64,000 bases of DNA from Christiangramia sp. OXR-203 (GCF_034372165.1 NZ_CP139698.1:806001-870000), one strand, 5' to 3'; counted from the stretch's first letter, positions 27,519 to 37,476 are shown. The notes: generated by a model not told the origin, from the letters alone. A program made the numbers and translations.

Positions 27519-29276
27519 TCACATTTCTTTTTCATTTAGTTGTTTAGCGTAGAGTTCTTTGTAGTATCCTTCAGTAGTAATCAGTTGCTCATGACTGCCT
27601 TCCTGTACTACCAGTCCGTCTTCAAGGATAATGATCCTGTCAGCATTTTTAGCTGAAGAAATTCTATGACTCACGATGATCGTAGTTTTCTCCTTCGTTA
27701 TTTCGAAGAGATTATTCAGAATTTCTTCTTCGGTTTCAGTATCAACTGCAGATAAACAATCATCAAATAAGAGAATTTCGGGATCATGTATAATTGCCCT
27801 CGCAATAGACACCCGTTGCTTTTGTCCGCCAGAAAGGGTAATTCCTCGTTCACCTAGAACAGTGTCGTAACCTTTGCTGAAAGCCTGAATATTTTTATGT
27901 ACTGATGCATTTTTTGCCGCTGTAATAATTTCTTCCTCGGAAGCGTCTGTTTTTCCGAATTTGATATTATTTCTAATACTGTCACTAAATAGGAAAGCAT
28001 CCTGTGGGACGTAACCAATATTTTCCCGAAGACTTTCCAGGTTCACAGTATCTATTTTGCGACCATCAACTAACAACTCACCCTGATCAATATCGTAAAG
28101 ACGACCAATCAATTCCAGAATGGTCGATTTACCAGAACCAGTCTTTCCAATCACTGCCAGTGTTTCCCCTTTTTCAACTTTAAAACTTACATTCTTAAGA
28201 GCAGTAATATTAGTATCATCGTAAGTAAAGCTCACATTCTTAAATTCAATACTACCATTGATCGTATCCTGTTCGGCCTTGGGATTGGTAATTTCAGGTT
28301 TCTCACTAAGAAATTCATTGATCCGTTCCTGGGATGCTTCCGCCTGCTGAACCAGGGAGGTTACCCATCCAATAGCTGCAACCGGCCAGGTTAGCATATT
28401 TACATAAAGTATGAATTCTACGAGCACGTCGATATTCTCGATCTCTCCGGAAATGATCTGCCTACCTCCAATATAGATCACGATAATATTACTAATCCCG
28501 ATTAAAAGGATCATAAGCGGGAAGAAAAATGCCTGTACCTTTACCAGGTCAATATTCTTATCTCTGCTACCGTTAGAGAGCTCTGTAAAGTTGTTGTTGG
28601 TTTGAGGTTCCAGCCCATAAGATTTAATAACAGCGATCCCGCTAAAACTTTCCTGGGTGAACGTATTAAGTTTTGAAAGATATTGCTGTACAACCGTACT
28701 TCTTTTATGGATCGCGACGCTTAACTTATAAATAGAGAAGGCCAGGACCGGTAGTGGGATTACCGTGTATAAAGTAAGTAAAGGAGCGGCCTGGATCATA
28801 AAGATCAAAACCACGACCGTAGAGGTGAATGTCGTTACACTATACATGATAGCCGGACCTAAATATAGCCTCACTTTAGAGACATCTTCGCTAATCCTGT
28901 TCATAAGATCTCCGGTTCTGTTCTTCTTGTAGAAGTTTAAAGAGAGATCCTGGTAATGACGATAAACTTCGTTCTTAAGATCATATTCCATATGCCTCGA
29001 AACCACGATAAAAGTTTGCCTCATCAGGAAAGTAAGGAAGGCAGATATAAGTGTAGTTCCTATTATAAGCAGGATATTGTAAAGAAGTTCATCTTTGAGC
29101 ACAGAGACATCGGTCACTTCGCCATTGATATATTCTTCAATAATAACCGTACTTTCACCAATTAAAGGAATATAGTAGATCCCAAAAATTCTGGCGGCAA
29201 TCGTAATAACCAATCCAATAAGTAGTTTCCATTTGTATTTGTAGAAATATTTATTGAGATGCTGAAGGTTCTTCAT
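27519..29276 (-). CDS. ABC exporter (fused membrane and ATPase domains, MsbA/multidrug type)
   Basis: 585 aa half-transporter. N-terminal six-helix domain to about residue 320, then the ATPase: Walker A GKTGSGKST, Q-loop YVPQDAFLFSDSI, signature LSGGQKQRVSIARAI, Walker B ILLFDDCLSAVD, H-loop IVSHRIS. The D of the Walker B is followed by D rather than the usual catalytic E (FDDCLSAVD), as in one site of asymmetric heterodimeric exporters. No partner half is adjacent, so a partner elsewhere or a homodimer remains possible. Confidence 0.93.
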   Translation of the reverse strand: MKNLQHLNKYFYKYKWKLLIGLVITIAARIFGIYYIPLIGESTVIIEEYINGEVTDVSVLKDELLYNILLIIGTTLISAFLTFLMRQTFIVVSRHMEYDLKNEVYRHYQDLSLNFYKKNRTGDLMNRISEDVSKVRLYLGPAIMYSVTTFTSTVVVLIFMIQAAPLLTLYTVIPLPVLAFSIYKLSVAIHKRSTVVQQYLSKLNTFTQESFSGIAVIKSYGLEPQTNNNFTELSNGSRDKNIDLVKVQAFFFPLMILLIGISNIIVIYIGGRQIISGEIENIDVLVEFILYVNMLTWPVAAIGWVTSLVQQAEASQERINEFLSEKPEITNPKAEQDTINGSIEFKNVSFTYDDTNITALKNVSFKVEKGETLAVIGKTGSGKSTILELIGRLYDIDQGELLVDGRKIDTVNLESLRENIGYVPQDAFLFSDSIRNNIKFGKTDASEEEIITAAKNASVHKNIQAFSKGYDTVLGERGITLSGGQKQRVSIARAIIHDPEILLFDDCLSAVDTETEEEILNNLFEITKEKTTIIVSHRISSAKNADRIIILEDGLVVQEGSHEQLITTEGYYKELYAKQLNEKEM

Positions 29277-29409
29277 TCAGTGAAATTCTATAAAGTTGAG
29301 GATTCTGTAATTTAACACGTTTAGAATCCGTGCTTTTTAAATAATTATTATTTTTGCGGCGGATTTTTGACCAAATTCAAAATCTGAATAATTTAAAAAT
29401 CAACAAATT

Positions 29410-30513
29410 ATGCAAGTTGACGTTCTAAATGCAAATGAACTAAAAAAAGCTGCTCCGGTTTTTGGACAGGTGTCTTTTGACGAACACGAACAAATCGTTT
29501 TTTGCAACGACAAAGATACAGGTTTAAAGGCAATAATTGGTATCCATAATACGGTTTTAGGACCAGCTCTGGGAGGAACCAGAATGTGGAATTACACCAG
29601 TGAATGGGAGGCTGTAAACGATGTATTGCGTCTTTCTCGTGGTATGACCTTTAAGAGTGCGATCACCGGTCTAAATCTTGGTGGTGGGAAAGCTGTTATC
29701 ATAGGTGATGCTAAAACAGATAAAACTCCTGCGCTCATGAAGCGTTTTGGAGAATTTGTACATTCTTTGGGTGGTAAGTATATCACTGCAGAAGATGTAG
29801 GTATGGAAACTTCAGATATGGATACTGTACGTGAAGTGACCCCTTATGTGACAGGTATCTCAGAATCTCAGGGTGGAGCAGGGAATCCTTCTCCAATTAC
29901 TGCCTATGGTGTATTCATGGGGATCAAAGCTTCAGCTAAGTTCAAGTATGGAACAGATGATCTTGAAGGTAAAAAAGTACTGGTTCAGGGAATTGGTCAT
30001 GTTGGAGAAACTCTGGTAGAATATCTAACCGGTGATGGGGCTGAAGTTTATATCACAGATATCAACGAGGACAGGCTTGCAGAAGTAAGTAAGAAATACG
30101 GAGCACATGTATTTACAGATAGAGATATTTATGCTGCTGATGTAGATATCTATGCACCTTGTGCACTTGGAGCGACGATTAATGATGATACCATAGACAG
30201 ACTGAAAGTTGATATAATTGCAGGGGCTGCGAACAATCAACTTGCAGATGAGGTAGCTCACGGGCAGATCCTACAAAACAGAGGTATTGTTTACGCACCA
30301 GATTTCCTTATCAACGCAGGTGGAATTATTAATGTGTATGCTGAATTGGAGAATTATGACAAGCAGGAGATCATGCGCAAGACGGAGAATATCTATAATA
30401 CAACTTTGAGAATTCTTGAAAAAGCTTCTAAAGACGATATTACTACGCACTTCGCAGCTTTACAAATAGCGAAGCAACGTATTGCCGACAGAAAAAAACA
30501 GAATTTAAATTAG
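29410..30513 (+). CDS. Leucine/glutamate-family amino-acid dehydrogenase
   Basis: 367 aa, NAD-dependent oxidative deamination of a branched-chain or related amino acid. N-terminal catalytic domain: LGGTRMWNY, GMTFKSAITGLNLGGGKAVI (catalytic Lys region), YITAEDVGMETSDMD. The Rossmann domain GKKVLVQGIGHVGETLVEYL starts near residue 185. Length and GPALGGTRMW favour leucine dehydrogenase over hexameric GDH (about 450 aa). TATTTTTG at 29349-29356 is a likely -7 box. Ends in a strong terminator. Confidence 0.9.
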   Translation: MQVDVLNANELKKAAPVFGQVSFDEHEQIVFCNDKDTGLKAIIGIHNTVLGPALGGTRMWNYTSEWEAVNDVLRLSRGMTFKSAITGLNLGGGKAVIIGDAKTDKTPALMKRFGEFVHSLGGKYITAEDVGMETSDMDTVREVTPYVTGISESQGGAGNPSPITAYGVFMGIKASAKFKYGTDDLEGKKVLVQGIGHVGETLVEYLTGDGAEVYITDINEDRLAEVSKKYGAHVFTDRDIYAADVDIYAPCALGATINDDTIDRLKVDIIAGAANNQLADEVAHGQILQNRGIVYAPDFLINAGGIINVYAELENYDKQEIMRKTENIYNTTLRILEKASKDDITTHFAALQIAKQRIADRKKQNLN

Positions 30514-30531
30514 TCAGTTCTAATTTATTAA

Positions 30532-30570
30532 TATTTTTGCAGGGCGAAAGCGAAAAGCTTTCGCCCTTTC
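30532..30570 (+). terminator. Terminator of the dehydrogenase gene, overlapped by a promoter box for nusB
   Basis: GGGCGAAAGC, loop GAAAA, GCTTTCGCCC, then TTTC (30542-30569): a 10-bp perfect stem. The octamer TATTTTTG at 30532-30539, a good -7 box, sits immediately before the stem, so nusB transcription would start inside the hairpin. No TTG at the -33 distance. Confidence 0.75.
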
Positions 30571-30597
30571 TAATTCCTAAAAAGTTCTTTTACAATT

Positions 30598-31542
30598 ATG
30601 TTGACAAGAAGACATATCAGGGTTAAAGTAATGCAGTCACTGTATGCATTTAACCAAAGCCAGAATGACAACCTTGCCACTGAAGAGAAATTCCTGCTGA
30701 AGAGTATGCAGGAAATGTATGACCTTTTTCTGCTTCAGTTGAGTTTGATCACCGAGATAAGAGAACATGCTGAAGTGTACCTGGAGAAATCTCAGCAAAA
30801 ACACCTTGCTACAAACGAGGAAAAAGATCCCAATAGAAAATTTATCGATAACCAGATCTTCCAGATCCTGAATGAAAACGAAAGTATTCAGAAGGCATTA
30901 GAAGACCACAAAATTAATCACTGGAAACAGGATGATGAATATGTGGCGATCATCTGGAATGAGATTAGAAACAGCGAGCTTTATTCAGAATATATGAATA
31001 CTCGTGAAGGTAGTTTTAAAGATGATAAAGAGCTTATTATCCAGATCTTCAAGGAGATTATAGCTCCTAACGAGAAATTATACGATTATCTTGAGGATAA
31101 AAAGTTAACCTGGGTAGATGATCTTCCGTTGGTAAATACCGCCGCTCTTAAATTTCTTCAGAAGTTAAAAGAATCTACCGGTAGAGAAAAGCAGATCGCT
31201 CGTTTGTTCAAAAACGATGAGGATAGAGAATTCGCCTTAAAATTATTTCAGAAGACCTATCTTAATGATGAGGATCTTTCCGAAGAGATGCTGGGGAAAA
31301 CTCCGAACTGGGATAAAGACAGGATTGCCGAAGTAGATATGGTTCTTATAAAGATGGCGATCTGTGAGTTTTTAAAATTTAGTAGTATCCCTGTAAAGGT
31401 TACTATCAATGAATACCTGGAGATCGCAAAGGAATATAGTACTCCAAAAAGTAGCATTTTTATTAATGGTGTGCTGGATAAACTTTCTAAGGAATACCAG
31501 GCAGAAGGCAAGCTAAATAAAATGGGCAGGGGCCTGATGTAG
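30598..31542 (+). CDS. nusB: Transcription antitermination factor NusB, long form
   Basis: 314 aa, more than twice the E. coli length; long NusB proteins are usual in Bacteroidetes. The N-terminus LTRRHIRVKVMQSLYAFNQS is the classic NusB start (RR-x6-LYA). The usual C-terminal bundle is seen late, at NWDKDRIAEVDMVLIKMAICEFL…PVKVTINEYLEIAKEYSTPKSSIFINGVLDKL, which matches the NusB consensus. Residues ~40-215 form a helical insertion rich in charged residues. With NusE it binds boxA RNA in ribosomal leaders. First gene of a nusB-DUF1573-yajC cluster. Confidence 0.94.
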   Translation: MLTRRHIRVKVMQSLYAFNQSQNDNLATEEKFLLKSMQEMYDLFLLQLSLITEIREHAEVYLEKSQQKHLATNEEKDPNRKFIDNQIFQILNENESIQKALEDHKINHWKQDDEYVAIIWNEIRNSELYSEYMNTREGSFKDDKELIIQIFKEIIAPNEKLYDYLEDKKLTWVDDLPLVNTAALKFLQKLKESTGREKQIARLFKNDEDREFALKLFQKTYLNDEDLSEEMLGKTPNWDKDRIAEVDMVLIKMAICEFLKFSSIPVKVTINEYLEIAKEYSTPKSSIFINGVLDKLSKEYQAEGKLNKMGRGLM

Positions 31543-31595
31543 TAAAGATTTTTTAGTATTTTTACCTATTAGAAATTAAACAAAATAACTTCGTC

Positions 31596-32060
31596 ATGAA
31601 AAGAACAATTTTGATGTTTGCAGCTGCAGGGGCTATGCTGTTAACCGGATGTCAAGACAACGCCTCAGATAAAGTAAAAGCAGAGAACGTAGAAGCTTCA
31701 GCTGAACGTGATGCGCAGGCGACTGTTTATCCTGAAATCTCTTTCGAAGAAACTGAATTTGATTTCGGAAATATTGCTAAGGGAACAAACGTTGAGCACG
31801 TATTTAAATTCACGAACACAGGAAAAGCTCCTTTAGTGATCACCAATGCTTCAAGTTCTTGTGGATGTACGGTACCAACCTATCCTAAGAATGAAACTAT
31901 CCAACCGGGCGAATCTGGAGAGATGCTTGTAAAGTTCAACGGTTCTGGTAATGGACAGGTAACTAAGACTGTAACAGTATCTGCAAATACTGAAGCTGGA
32001 AAAGAACAATTAAAAATCAAAGCTTTTGTAGAAGCTGCGGAAACAGAAACAGCTAGCTAA
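31596..32060 (+). CDS. DUF1573 lipoprotein
   Basis: 154 aa with lipobox LLTGC (Cys19) followed by an acidic linker. One DUF1573 domain, an immunoglobulin-like fold: FEETEFDFGNIAKGTNVEHVFKFTNTGKAPLVITNASSSCGCTVPTYPKNETIQPGESGEMLVKFN. The SSCGCTVP motif with Cys-x-Cys is the family mark. Function unknown; found next to yajC in many Bacteroidetes. Located between nusB (53-nt gap) and yajC (8-nt gap). Confidence 0.92.
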   Translation: MKRTILMFAAAGAMLLTGCQDNASDKVKAENVEASAERDAQATVYPEISFEETEFDFGNIAKGTNVEHVFKFTNTGKAPLVITNASSSCGCTVPTYPKNETIQPGESGEMLVKFNGSGNGQVTKTVTVSANTEAGKEQLKIKAFVEAAETETAS

Positions 32061-32068
32061 AAGCATAT

Positions 32069-32362
32069 ATGGATCAATTAACCCAGTTTGCACCGATTAT
32101 ATTGATGTTTGTGGTTGTGTATTTTTTTATGATACGACCACAAATGAAAAAAGCGAAACAGGAAAAAACATTTGCCGCTGAACTTAAAAAAGGAGATCGC
32201 ATCATTACCAAAAGTGGAATGCACGGTAAGATTATTGATTTCAGCGAAAAGAATAATTCGGTAATTATTGAAACAGGCGCCGGTAAGATCACTTTTGATC
32301 GTTCATCCATTTCTATGGAAATGAGTCAGAAACTGAATGCTCCGGTTGTAGAGAAGAAATAA
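32069..32362 (+). CDS. yajC: Preprotein translocase accessory subunit YajC
   Basis: 97 aa. One N-terminal membrane helix (FAPIILMFVVVYFFMIRPQMKKAKQEK, with the conserved FMIRPQxKK after the helix) and a small beta-rich cytoplasmic domain (LKKGDRIITKSGMHGKIIDFSEKNNSVIIETGAGKITFDRSSI). It associates with SecDF-YidC. Third gene of the nusB cluster. Confidence 0.96.
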   Translation: MDQLTQFAPIILMFVVVYFFMIRPQMKKAKQEKTFAAELKKGDRIITKSGMHGKIIDFSEKNNSVIIETGAGKITFDRSSISMEMSQKLNAPVVEKK

Positions 32363-32384
32363 TTTTCGAAGACATATCAAACGA

Positions 32385-32413
32385 AAAAGCAGCTCATTGA
32401 GCTGCTTTTTTAT
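32385..32413. terminator. Bidirectional terminator between yajC and the YdeI-like gene
   Basis: AAAAGCAGC…GCTGCTTTT with an inner TCA/TGA extension and flanking A and T tracts. Confidence 0.85.
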
Positions 32414-33000
32414 TTTCTATAGCGATCATTAAGTCCTTTTCCCTGTAAAATTAGAGGTTCGATCTTTTTAATTCTATTTGTTCGAGTTGCTTGTTTTTTA
32501 GCCTCAGCAATATATTGAGCGTACTCTTTCTGTTTCCCAGGGCTTAGATCATAAAATGCTGTTTTTAGCAACTTATTGCCATTTAATATAGCTGCAAGTT
32601 CTTCAGGAATTTCAAGCGACTTTAATTTCGCTTTTAATTCCAAACCCGCTTTTTGGTTAGCTATCGCTTCTTCTATATAAGGAATAATCGCATCATTGTT
32701 TATACTATCATTTTGCCCAAACTTGATCTGCCTGAGGGCTTTTGTCTTGCCTTCCTGAGCATTGACCAGCAGCGCTTTGTTCTTCTTGAGAAATATGCCC
32801 TGAAAAAACCAGATGGCAATATGGTTTTTAAAAGCTCCAAGACCAATGACATTTTTGCCATCCAGGCTATATACCGGTGCTCCCCATTTGATGGAAGCTG
32901 TTAAACCAGTTTGTTCCATTACGCCTATAAGTTGCCTGAGTTGTGCATCCCATTCGGCGTGCAGTAGTACATATTCTTTAATGGAACTTATCTTACTCAA
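32410..33000 (-). CDS. YdeI/DUF1801-type protein
   Basis: 196 aa. N-terminal DUF1801 domain: ASIKWGAPVYSLDGKNVIGLGAFKNHIAIWFFQG. C-terminal YdeI-type helical tail: SLEIPEELAAIL…NKLLKTAFYDLSPGKQKEYAQYIAEAKKQATRTNRIKKIEPLILQGKGLND. The latter matches the OmdA/YdeI C-terminal domain (bacteriocin-protection, OmpD-associated). Biochemical function unproven. Five nt after pepT, same strand, probably one transcript. Confidence 0.85.
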   Translation of the reverse strand: MSKISSIKEYVLLHAEWDAQLRQLIGVMEQTGLTASIKWGAPVYSLDGKNVIGLGAFKNHIAIWFFQGIFLKKNKALLVNAQEGKTKALRQIKFGQNDSINNDAIIPYIEEAIANQKAGLELKAKLKSLEIPEELAAILNGNKLLKTAFYDLSPGKQKEYAQYIAEAKKQATRTNRIKKIEPLILQGKGLNDRYRK

Positions 33001-33005
33001 TTCTT

Positions 33006-34247
33006 CTATTCGTATTTCTTAGCGGTAAGTTCCGCAAGTTTTACGATCACTTCTGCGGCTTTCTGCATACTCTCTACCGGTACATATTCATATTTTCCGT
33101 GGAAATTGTGACCACCTGCAAAGATGTTAGGGCAGGGAAGTCCCATAAAGCTCAGTTGAGCGCCATCGGTCCCGCCACGAATTGGTTTGATAATAGGTTC
33201 GATATCCACTGCTTCCATCGCATCACGAGCGAGGTCTACGATATGCATTACCGGTTCTACTTTTTCACGCATGTTCCGGTACTGGTCAGTAATTTCAATA
33301 GTAATAAGATCCCGGTCGTATTGTGAACAGATCTCACTGGCCAGATCCTGCATCATTTCCTTACGCGCCTGGAAGTGCCCGAGGTCATGATCTCTTATAA
33401 TATATTCCAGAACAGTTTCTTCCACATCTCCCTTAATGCTACTCAAATGGAAAAAACCCTGCCTGTCTTCAGTATGCTCCGGGGTTTCCATTCTTGGTAA
33501 GGAATTGATGAAATCCTGAGCGATATACATACTATTCACCATTTTATCTTTGGCATAACCAGGATGTACGCTTTTCCCTTCAACTTTTACAACTGCGCGA
33601 GCGGCATTGAAATTCTCGTATTCGAGTTCTCCAATCTGGCTACCATCCATGGTGTATGCCCATTCTGCTCCAAACTTTTCTACATCAAATTTATGTGCTC
33701 CACGACCAATTTCTTCATCTGGTGTAAAACAGACTCTTATTTTTCCATGCGGAATTTCAGGATTATTAACAAGGTATTCCATAGCTGTCATGATCTCTGT
33801 GATCCCTGCTTTATCATCTGCGCCCAGTAGGGTTGTACCATCTGTAGTGATAATCGTCTTGCCTTTATATTGTAATAAGTCGTCAAAGTATTCCGGAGAA
33901 AGAATAATGTTTTTCTCTTTATTAAGAACAATGTCCTTACCATCATAATTTTCGATGATCTGCGGATTCACATTTGTACCGGAGAAATCTGGAGTTGTAT
34001 CAAAGTGTGAGACAAAACCGATCACAGGAACTTCATGTGGAACATTTGCAGGCAGACTTGCCATAACATAAGCATGCTCATCTATGGTTACATCCTGCAT
34101 CCCAATAGCTTTCAATTCATCTACAAGCTTATTCGCCAGGTCCCATTGTTTCATGGTACTGGGTGTCGAAGTACTTTCAGGATCACTTTGTGTGTCTATC
34201 CTTACGTAGCTTAAAAATCTGTCTATGATATGTTGTTTGTTGGTCAT
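33006..34247 (-). CDS. pepT: Peptidase T (tripeptide aminopeptidase)
   Basis: 413 aa, M20 dizinc aminopeptidase releasing the N-terminal residue of tripeptides in the cytoplasm. Motifs: [14 protein letters not shown] (metal His and catalytic Asp), [15 protein letters not shown] (bridging Asp), [18 protein letters not shown] (catalytic and metal Glu), [21 protein letters not shown], and [19 protein letters not shown] (final metal His). A TATATTTG box lies at 34291-34298 on the minus strand, about 43 nt before the ATG. Confidence 0.96.
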   Translation of the reverse strand: MTNKQHIIDRFLSYVRIDTQSDPESTSTPSTMKQWDLANKLVDELKAIGMQDVTIDEHAYVMASLPANVPHEVPVIGFVSHFDTTPDFSGTNVNPQIIENYDGKDIVLNKEKNIILSPEYFDDLLQYKGKTIITTDGTTLLGADDKAGITEIMTAMEYLVNNPEIPHGKIRVCFTPDEEIGRGAHKFDVEKFGAEWAYTMDGSQIGELEYENFNAARAVVKVEGKSVHPGYAKDKMVNSMYIAQDFINSLPRMETPEHTEDRQGFFHLSSIKGDVEETVLEYIIRDHDLGHFQARKEMMQDLASEICSQYDRDLITIEITDQYRNMREKVEPVMHIVDLARDAMEAVDIEPIIKPIRGGTDGAQLSFMGLPCPNIFAGGHNFHGKYEYVPVESMQKAAEVIVKLAELTAKKYE

Positions 34248-34477
34248 CTTAACTTAATGATTAGGTAAATCTATAATTTGTAGAATGTTGCAAATATAAT
34301 TTTCGAATATCTCTTTTTTCTTAATCTTTTTAAAATAATATGGAAAATCCTGCTGGTTCGTCTTCAGTTTAATTGTAGCCTTTGTATAGTTTAATTTTAA
34401 AATTCAGGCTATATGTCTTGAGCTTAAAATGCTAATTATAAATGAGTTATATTTAATGAAACCAAAAAACCATTATT

Positions 34478-37351
34478 ATGAAGAACTATTACTTTTTAAT
34501 TTTATCGTTTTTTATATGTTCGGTCTTGCAGGCACAGGAGCGGACTATTGAAGGATTAGTAATGGACGAAAATTCCCAGCCGCTCGGCGGAGTTTCTGTT
34601 GCTATTAAGGATACCAACAAGGGGACTATTACAGATTTTGATGGAAAATTCATGTTGGAGGCTGAATTTGGTCAAACCTTAGTTTTCACCTTCGTAGGGT
34701 ATGATGCTCGCGAAGTATTAATTGATCAGGAGCAAATTAATGTCACCATGGTGTCCGGTATGGCGCTAGGAGAGGTAGTTCTTGTAGGTTCGAGAAACCG
34801 AAGCCGTACTGTTGTTGAAAGTACAGTTCCTATAGATGTACTCGATGTAAAAGAGATGGCTACCGCAGGACCACAGGTTAATCTTAATCAAATGCTTAAT
34901 TACGTAGCGCCATCCTTTACTTCTAATACTCAAACTATTTCTGATGGAACAGACCATATAGATCCGGCTTCTCTTCGAGGTCTTGGTCCAGATCAGGTGC
35001 TTGTATTAATTAATGGAAAGCGTAGACATAACTCTTCCCTGGTAAACGTAAATGGTACTTTTGGTAGAGGTAGTGTGGGAACCGATCTTAATGCGATTCC
35101 GGCTTCAGCCATCAAAAGAATTGAAGTTCTACGGGACGGGGCAGCAGCTCAGTATGGGTCTGATGCCATTGCAGGGGTGATTAATATAGTTCTTGAAAAT
35201 CAAACAGATCAACTAAATTTGAACCTTACCACCGGTGCCAATTTTTCTAAGAATGCCAATGAGCAAACTGGTGGGGTAGATGGTGAGACCGTAAACGTAG
35301 CAGCAAGTTATGGAATAGGTTTAGGAGATAAAGGTGGTTATCTCACATTCTCTGGTGATTTCGATTACCGGGAAGATTATAACCGGATGAAAGAATGGGA
35401 AGGGTCTATTTTTAATGCATATAATGCAATTGAAAACCGTGCCGCTAACTCAGGAGCCAACATTGCCAATCTTTCTGATGATCAAATAAAGGATTTTGCT
35501 CAGCAGGTTTCTTACTTTACCAACGATTTTCAGGATGATATTAGTAATGCTCCAGATAGAGCTACACTACAGTCACTTCTTAGCCTTGATGTCACAGAAA
35601 ATGAACTGGATGCACGTGGTTTGGAGAGAACAGACTTTAATATGAGAGTTGGTCAATCTGGTCTAAGAGGAGGTAGATTTTTCGCAAATATGTCTTTGCC
35701 ACTAGATGAAGAGGGAACTGAACTATATTCGTTTGCAGGTATAAGTTCCCGTAGAGGAAATTCTGCTGGTTTCTATAGGCTGCCAAACCAGAGTCGTACA
35801 TACACTCCAATATATATCAATGGTTTCCTTCCCGAAATCAATTCCAAGATCAAGGATCAGTCTTTTGCAGTAGGAGTTAAAGGAGAAATTAGTGATTGGG
35901 GAGTTGACTTTAGTAATACCTGGGGACAGAATGAATTCCAGTATTTTATTTCAAATACTGCCAACGCATCTTTACAGAGAGCAAGTCCAACAGCATTTGA
36001 TGCCGGTGGATTCTCCTTTATGCAAAACACTACTAATTTAGATGTAAGCAGATTATTTGAAGATGTTTTTATGGGAATGAACGTTGCATTTGGAGCAGAA
36101 CATCGATTTGAAAATTATGAGATTATGGCAGGTGAAAAAGGGTCATATGAACAGTACACCGCTAATGGTGATGTAGTAGTGAGATCAGATCAGGAGCCGG
36201 CTACCGACTTTTTTGGAAGTGCAAGACCAGGTGGTTCGCAGGTGTTCCCTGGATTTAGTCCAAAGAATGAGCTTTCCAGAGAGCGAAGCAGTATCGCAGG
36301 ATATTTCGATGTTGAAATAGATTTCAGTGAAAAAATGCTGGTTACCTTCGCATCGAGATTTGAGAATTACTCCGACTTTGGTTCTACTCTCAACTTTAAA
36401 TTATCTTCCCGATATAAGCTCACCGATAATATCAATATTAGAGGTGCTGCGAATACAGGATTCAGAGCTCCATCTTTGCACCAGCTTTATTTTAATTCTA
36501 CATCAACAATTTTTGATAATGCCGGGAATCCACAGGAAGTTGGTACTTTTTCAAACGATAGCCGTCCAGCACAATTACTGGGGATTCCTCAGCTAAATGA
36601 AGAAACTTCCAGAAGTATAAGTTTAGGTTTCACAGCTAAAATTCCTGATGCGAACCTTTCACTTACTTTAGATGGCTATTTGGTAGCGATAGACGATCGT
36701 ATTGTTTATACCGGGCAATTTCAAGGCCCTGGAACAGGAACTGAACTTGACAACCTTCTGGCTCAGGCAAATGCTACTGCAGCTTCTTTCTTTGCAAATG
36801 CAATTGATACAGAATCTAAAGGTTTGGATATTGTATTAACGCACAGTGCGATCTTCAATGATGATGTAAGTCTTAAATCTGATCTTGCAGCAACTTTGTC
36901 CAAGACCAAACAAGTTGGAGATATAAATGCTTCTGATGTTCTAGAAAGAGCTGGTTTAGTAGATACTTATTTTCCGGAAGATAGCCGTGTGTATCTTGAA
37001 GAAGCAGTGCCAAGAACTAAAGTGAATCTAACTAACAGTTTGACAGCCGGGGACTTTAATGTATTTCTAAGAAACGTTTATTTTGGTGAAGTGACAGAAG
37101 CTTCAACAACATTGGCAAATCAGCAGGTTTTTAGTTCAAAAGTGGTGACAGACCTTTCTGTTGGATATAAGGTCACAGATGCTCTTACCTTTACAATTGG
37201 AGCAAACAACCTGTTCGATATTTATCCTGATAGAGCAGAAGAGGCATTCAACAACCGTAGTTCAGGAAGATTTGACTGGTCTCGTAGAGCTCAGCAATTT
37301 GGAATTGGAGGACGATTTATGTTTGCGAGAATGAGTATAACTCTTGATTAA
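34478..37351 (+). CDS. TonB-dependent receptor with carboxypeptidase-like N-terminal domain
   Basis: 957 aa, signal peptide MKNYYFLILSFFICSVLQAQ. CarboxypepD_reg-like domain at ~22-105 (IEGLVMDENSQPLGGVSVAIKDTNKGTITDFDGKF), plug domain ~115-235 (LRGLGPDQVLVLINGKRRHNSS, IKRIEVLRDGAAAQYGSDAIAGVINIVL), then a long 22-strand-type barrel. No SusD-like partner follows; the next gene is pyrD after a terminator. The plug resembles vitamin- or siderophore-type receptors, but the ligand cannot be told. Preceded by a 230-nt AT-rich gap where I found no full promoter match. Confidence 0.93.
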   Translation: MKNYYFLILSFFICSVLQAQERTIEGLVMDENSQPLGGVSVAIKDTNKGTITDFDGKFMLEAEFGQTLVFTFVGYDAREVLIDQEQINVTMVSGMALGEVVLVGSRNRSRTVVESTVPIDVLDVKEMATAGPQVNLNQMLNYVAPSFTSNTQTISDGTDHIDPASLRGLGPDQVLVLINGKRRHNSSLVNVNGTFGRGSVGTDLNAIPASAIKRIEVLRDGAAAQYGSDAIAGVINIVLENQTDQLNLNLTTGANFSKNANEQTGGVDGETVNVAASYGIGLGDKGGYLTFSGDFDYREDYNRMKEWEGSIFNAYNAIENRAANSGANIANLSDDQIKDFAQQVSYFTNDFQDDISNAPDRATLQSLLSLDVTENELDARGLERTDFNMRVGQSGLRGGRFFANMSLPLDEEGTELYSFAGISSRRGNSAGFYRLPNQSRTYTPIYINGFLPEINSKIKDQSFAVGVKGEISDWGVDFSNTWGQNEFQYFISNTANASLQRASPTAFDAGGFSFMQNTTNLDVSRLFEDVFMGMNVAFGAEHRFENYEIMAGEKGSYEQYTANGDVVVRSDQEPATDFFGSARPGGSQVFPGFSPKNELSRERSSIAGYFDVEIDFSEKMLVTFASRFENYSDFGSTLNFKLSSRYKLTDNINIRGAANTGFRAPSLHQLYFNSTSTIFDNAGNPQEVGTFSNDSRPAQLLGIPQLNEETSRSISLGFTAKIPDANLSLTLDGYLVAIDDRIVYTGQFQGPGTGTELDNLLAQANATAASFFANAIDTESKGLDIVLTHSAIFNDDVSLKSDLAATLSKTKQVGDINASDVLERAGLVDTYFPEDSRVYLEEAVPRTKVNLTNSLTAGDFNVFLRNVYFGEVTEASTTLANQQVFSSKVVTDLSVGYKVTDALTFTIGANNLFDIYPDRAEEAFNNRSSGRFDWSRRAQQFGIGGRFMFARMSITLD

Positions 37352-37374
37352 ATAATTCGATTTAAGGCGTAATA

Positions 37375-37398
37375 GGCAGCCAGATGGCTGCCTTTTTT
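37375..37398 (+). terminator. Terminator of the TonB receptor
   Basis: GGCAGCC, AGAT, GGCTGCC, TTTTTTATTTT: strong canonical terminator. Confidence 0.92.
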
Positions 37399-37432
37399 AT
37401 TTTCGATAGCATAGAAGTAACCCGATTGAGGT

Positions 37433-37461
37433 TTGCTTTTATAGAATTTCAATTACTTTTG
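37433..37461 (+). promoter_or_regulatory. Promoter of pyrD
   Basis: TTG (37433-37435), 18-nt spacer, TACTTTTG (37454-37461); ATG follows 15 nt later at 37477. Confidence 0.72.
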
Positions 37462-37476
37462 CATAAACCTACCTAG

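Noticed and set aside
34248-34477. Possible small gene or riboswitch in the 230-nt gap before the TonB receptor
   Set aside because: Only AT-rich sequence with the pepT -7 box; no open frame of note and no recognisable aptamer structure.
34478-37351. SusC-type glycan receptor
   Set aside because: No SusD-like gene follows and the plug lacks SusC-like features; a terminator and pyrD come next.
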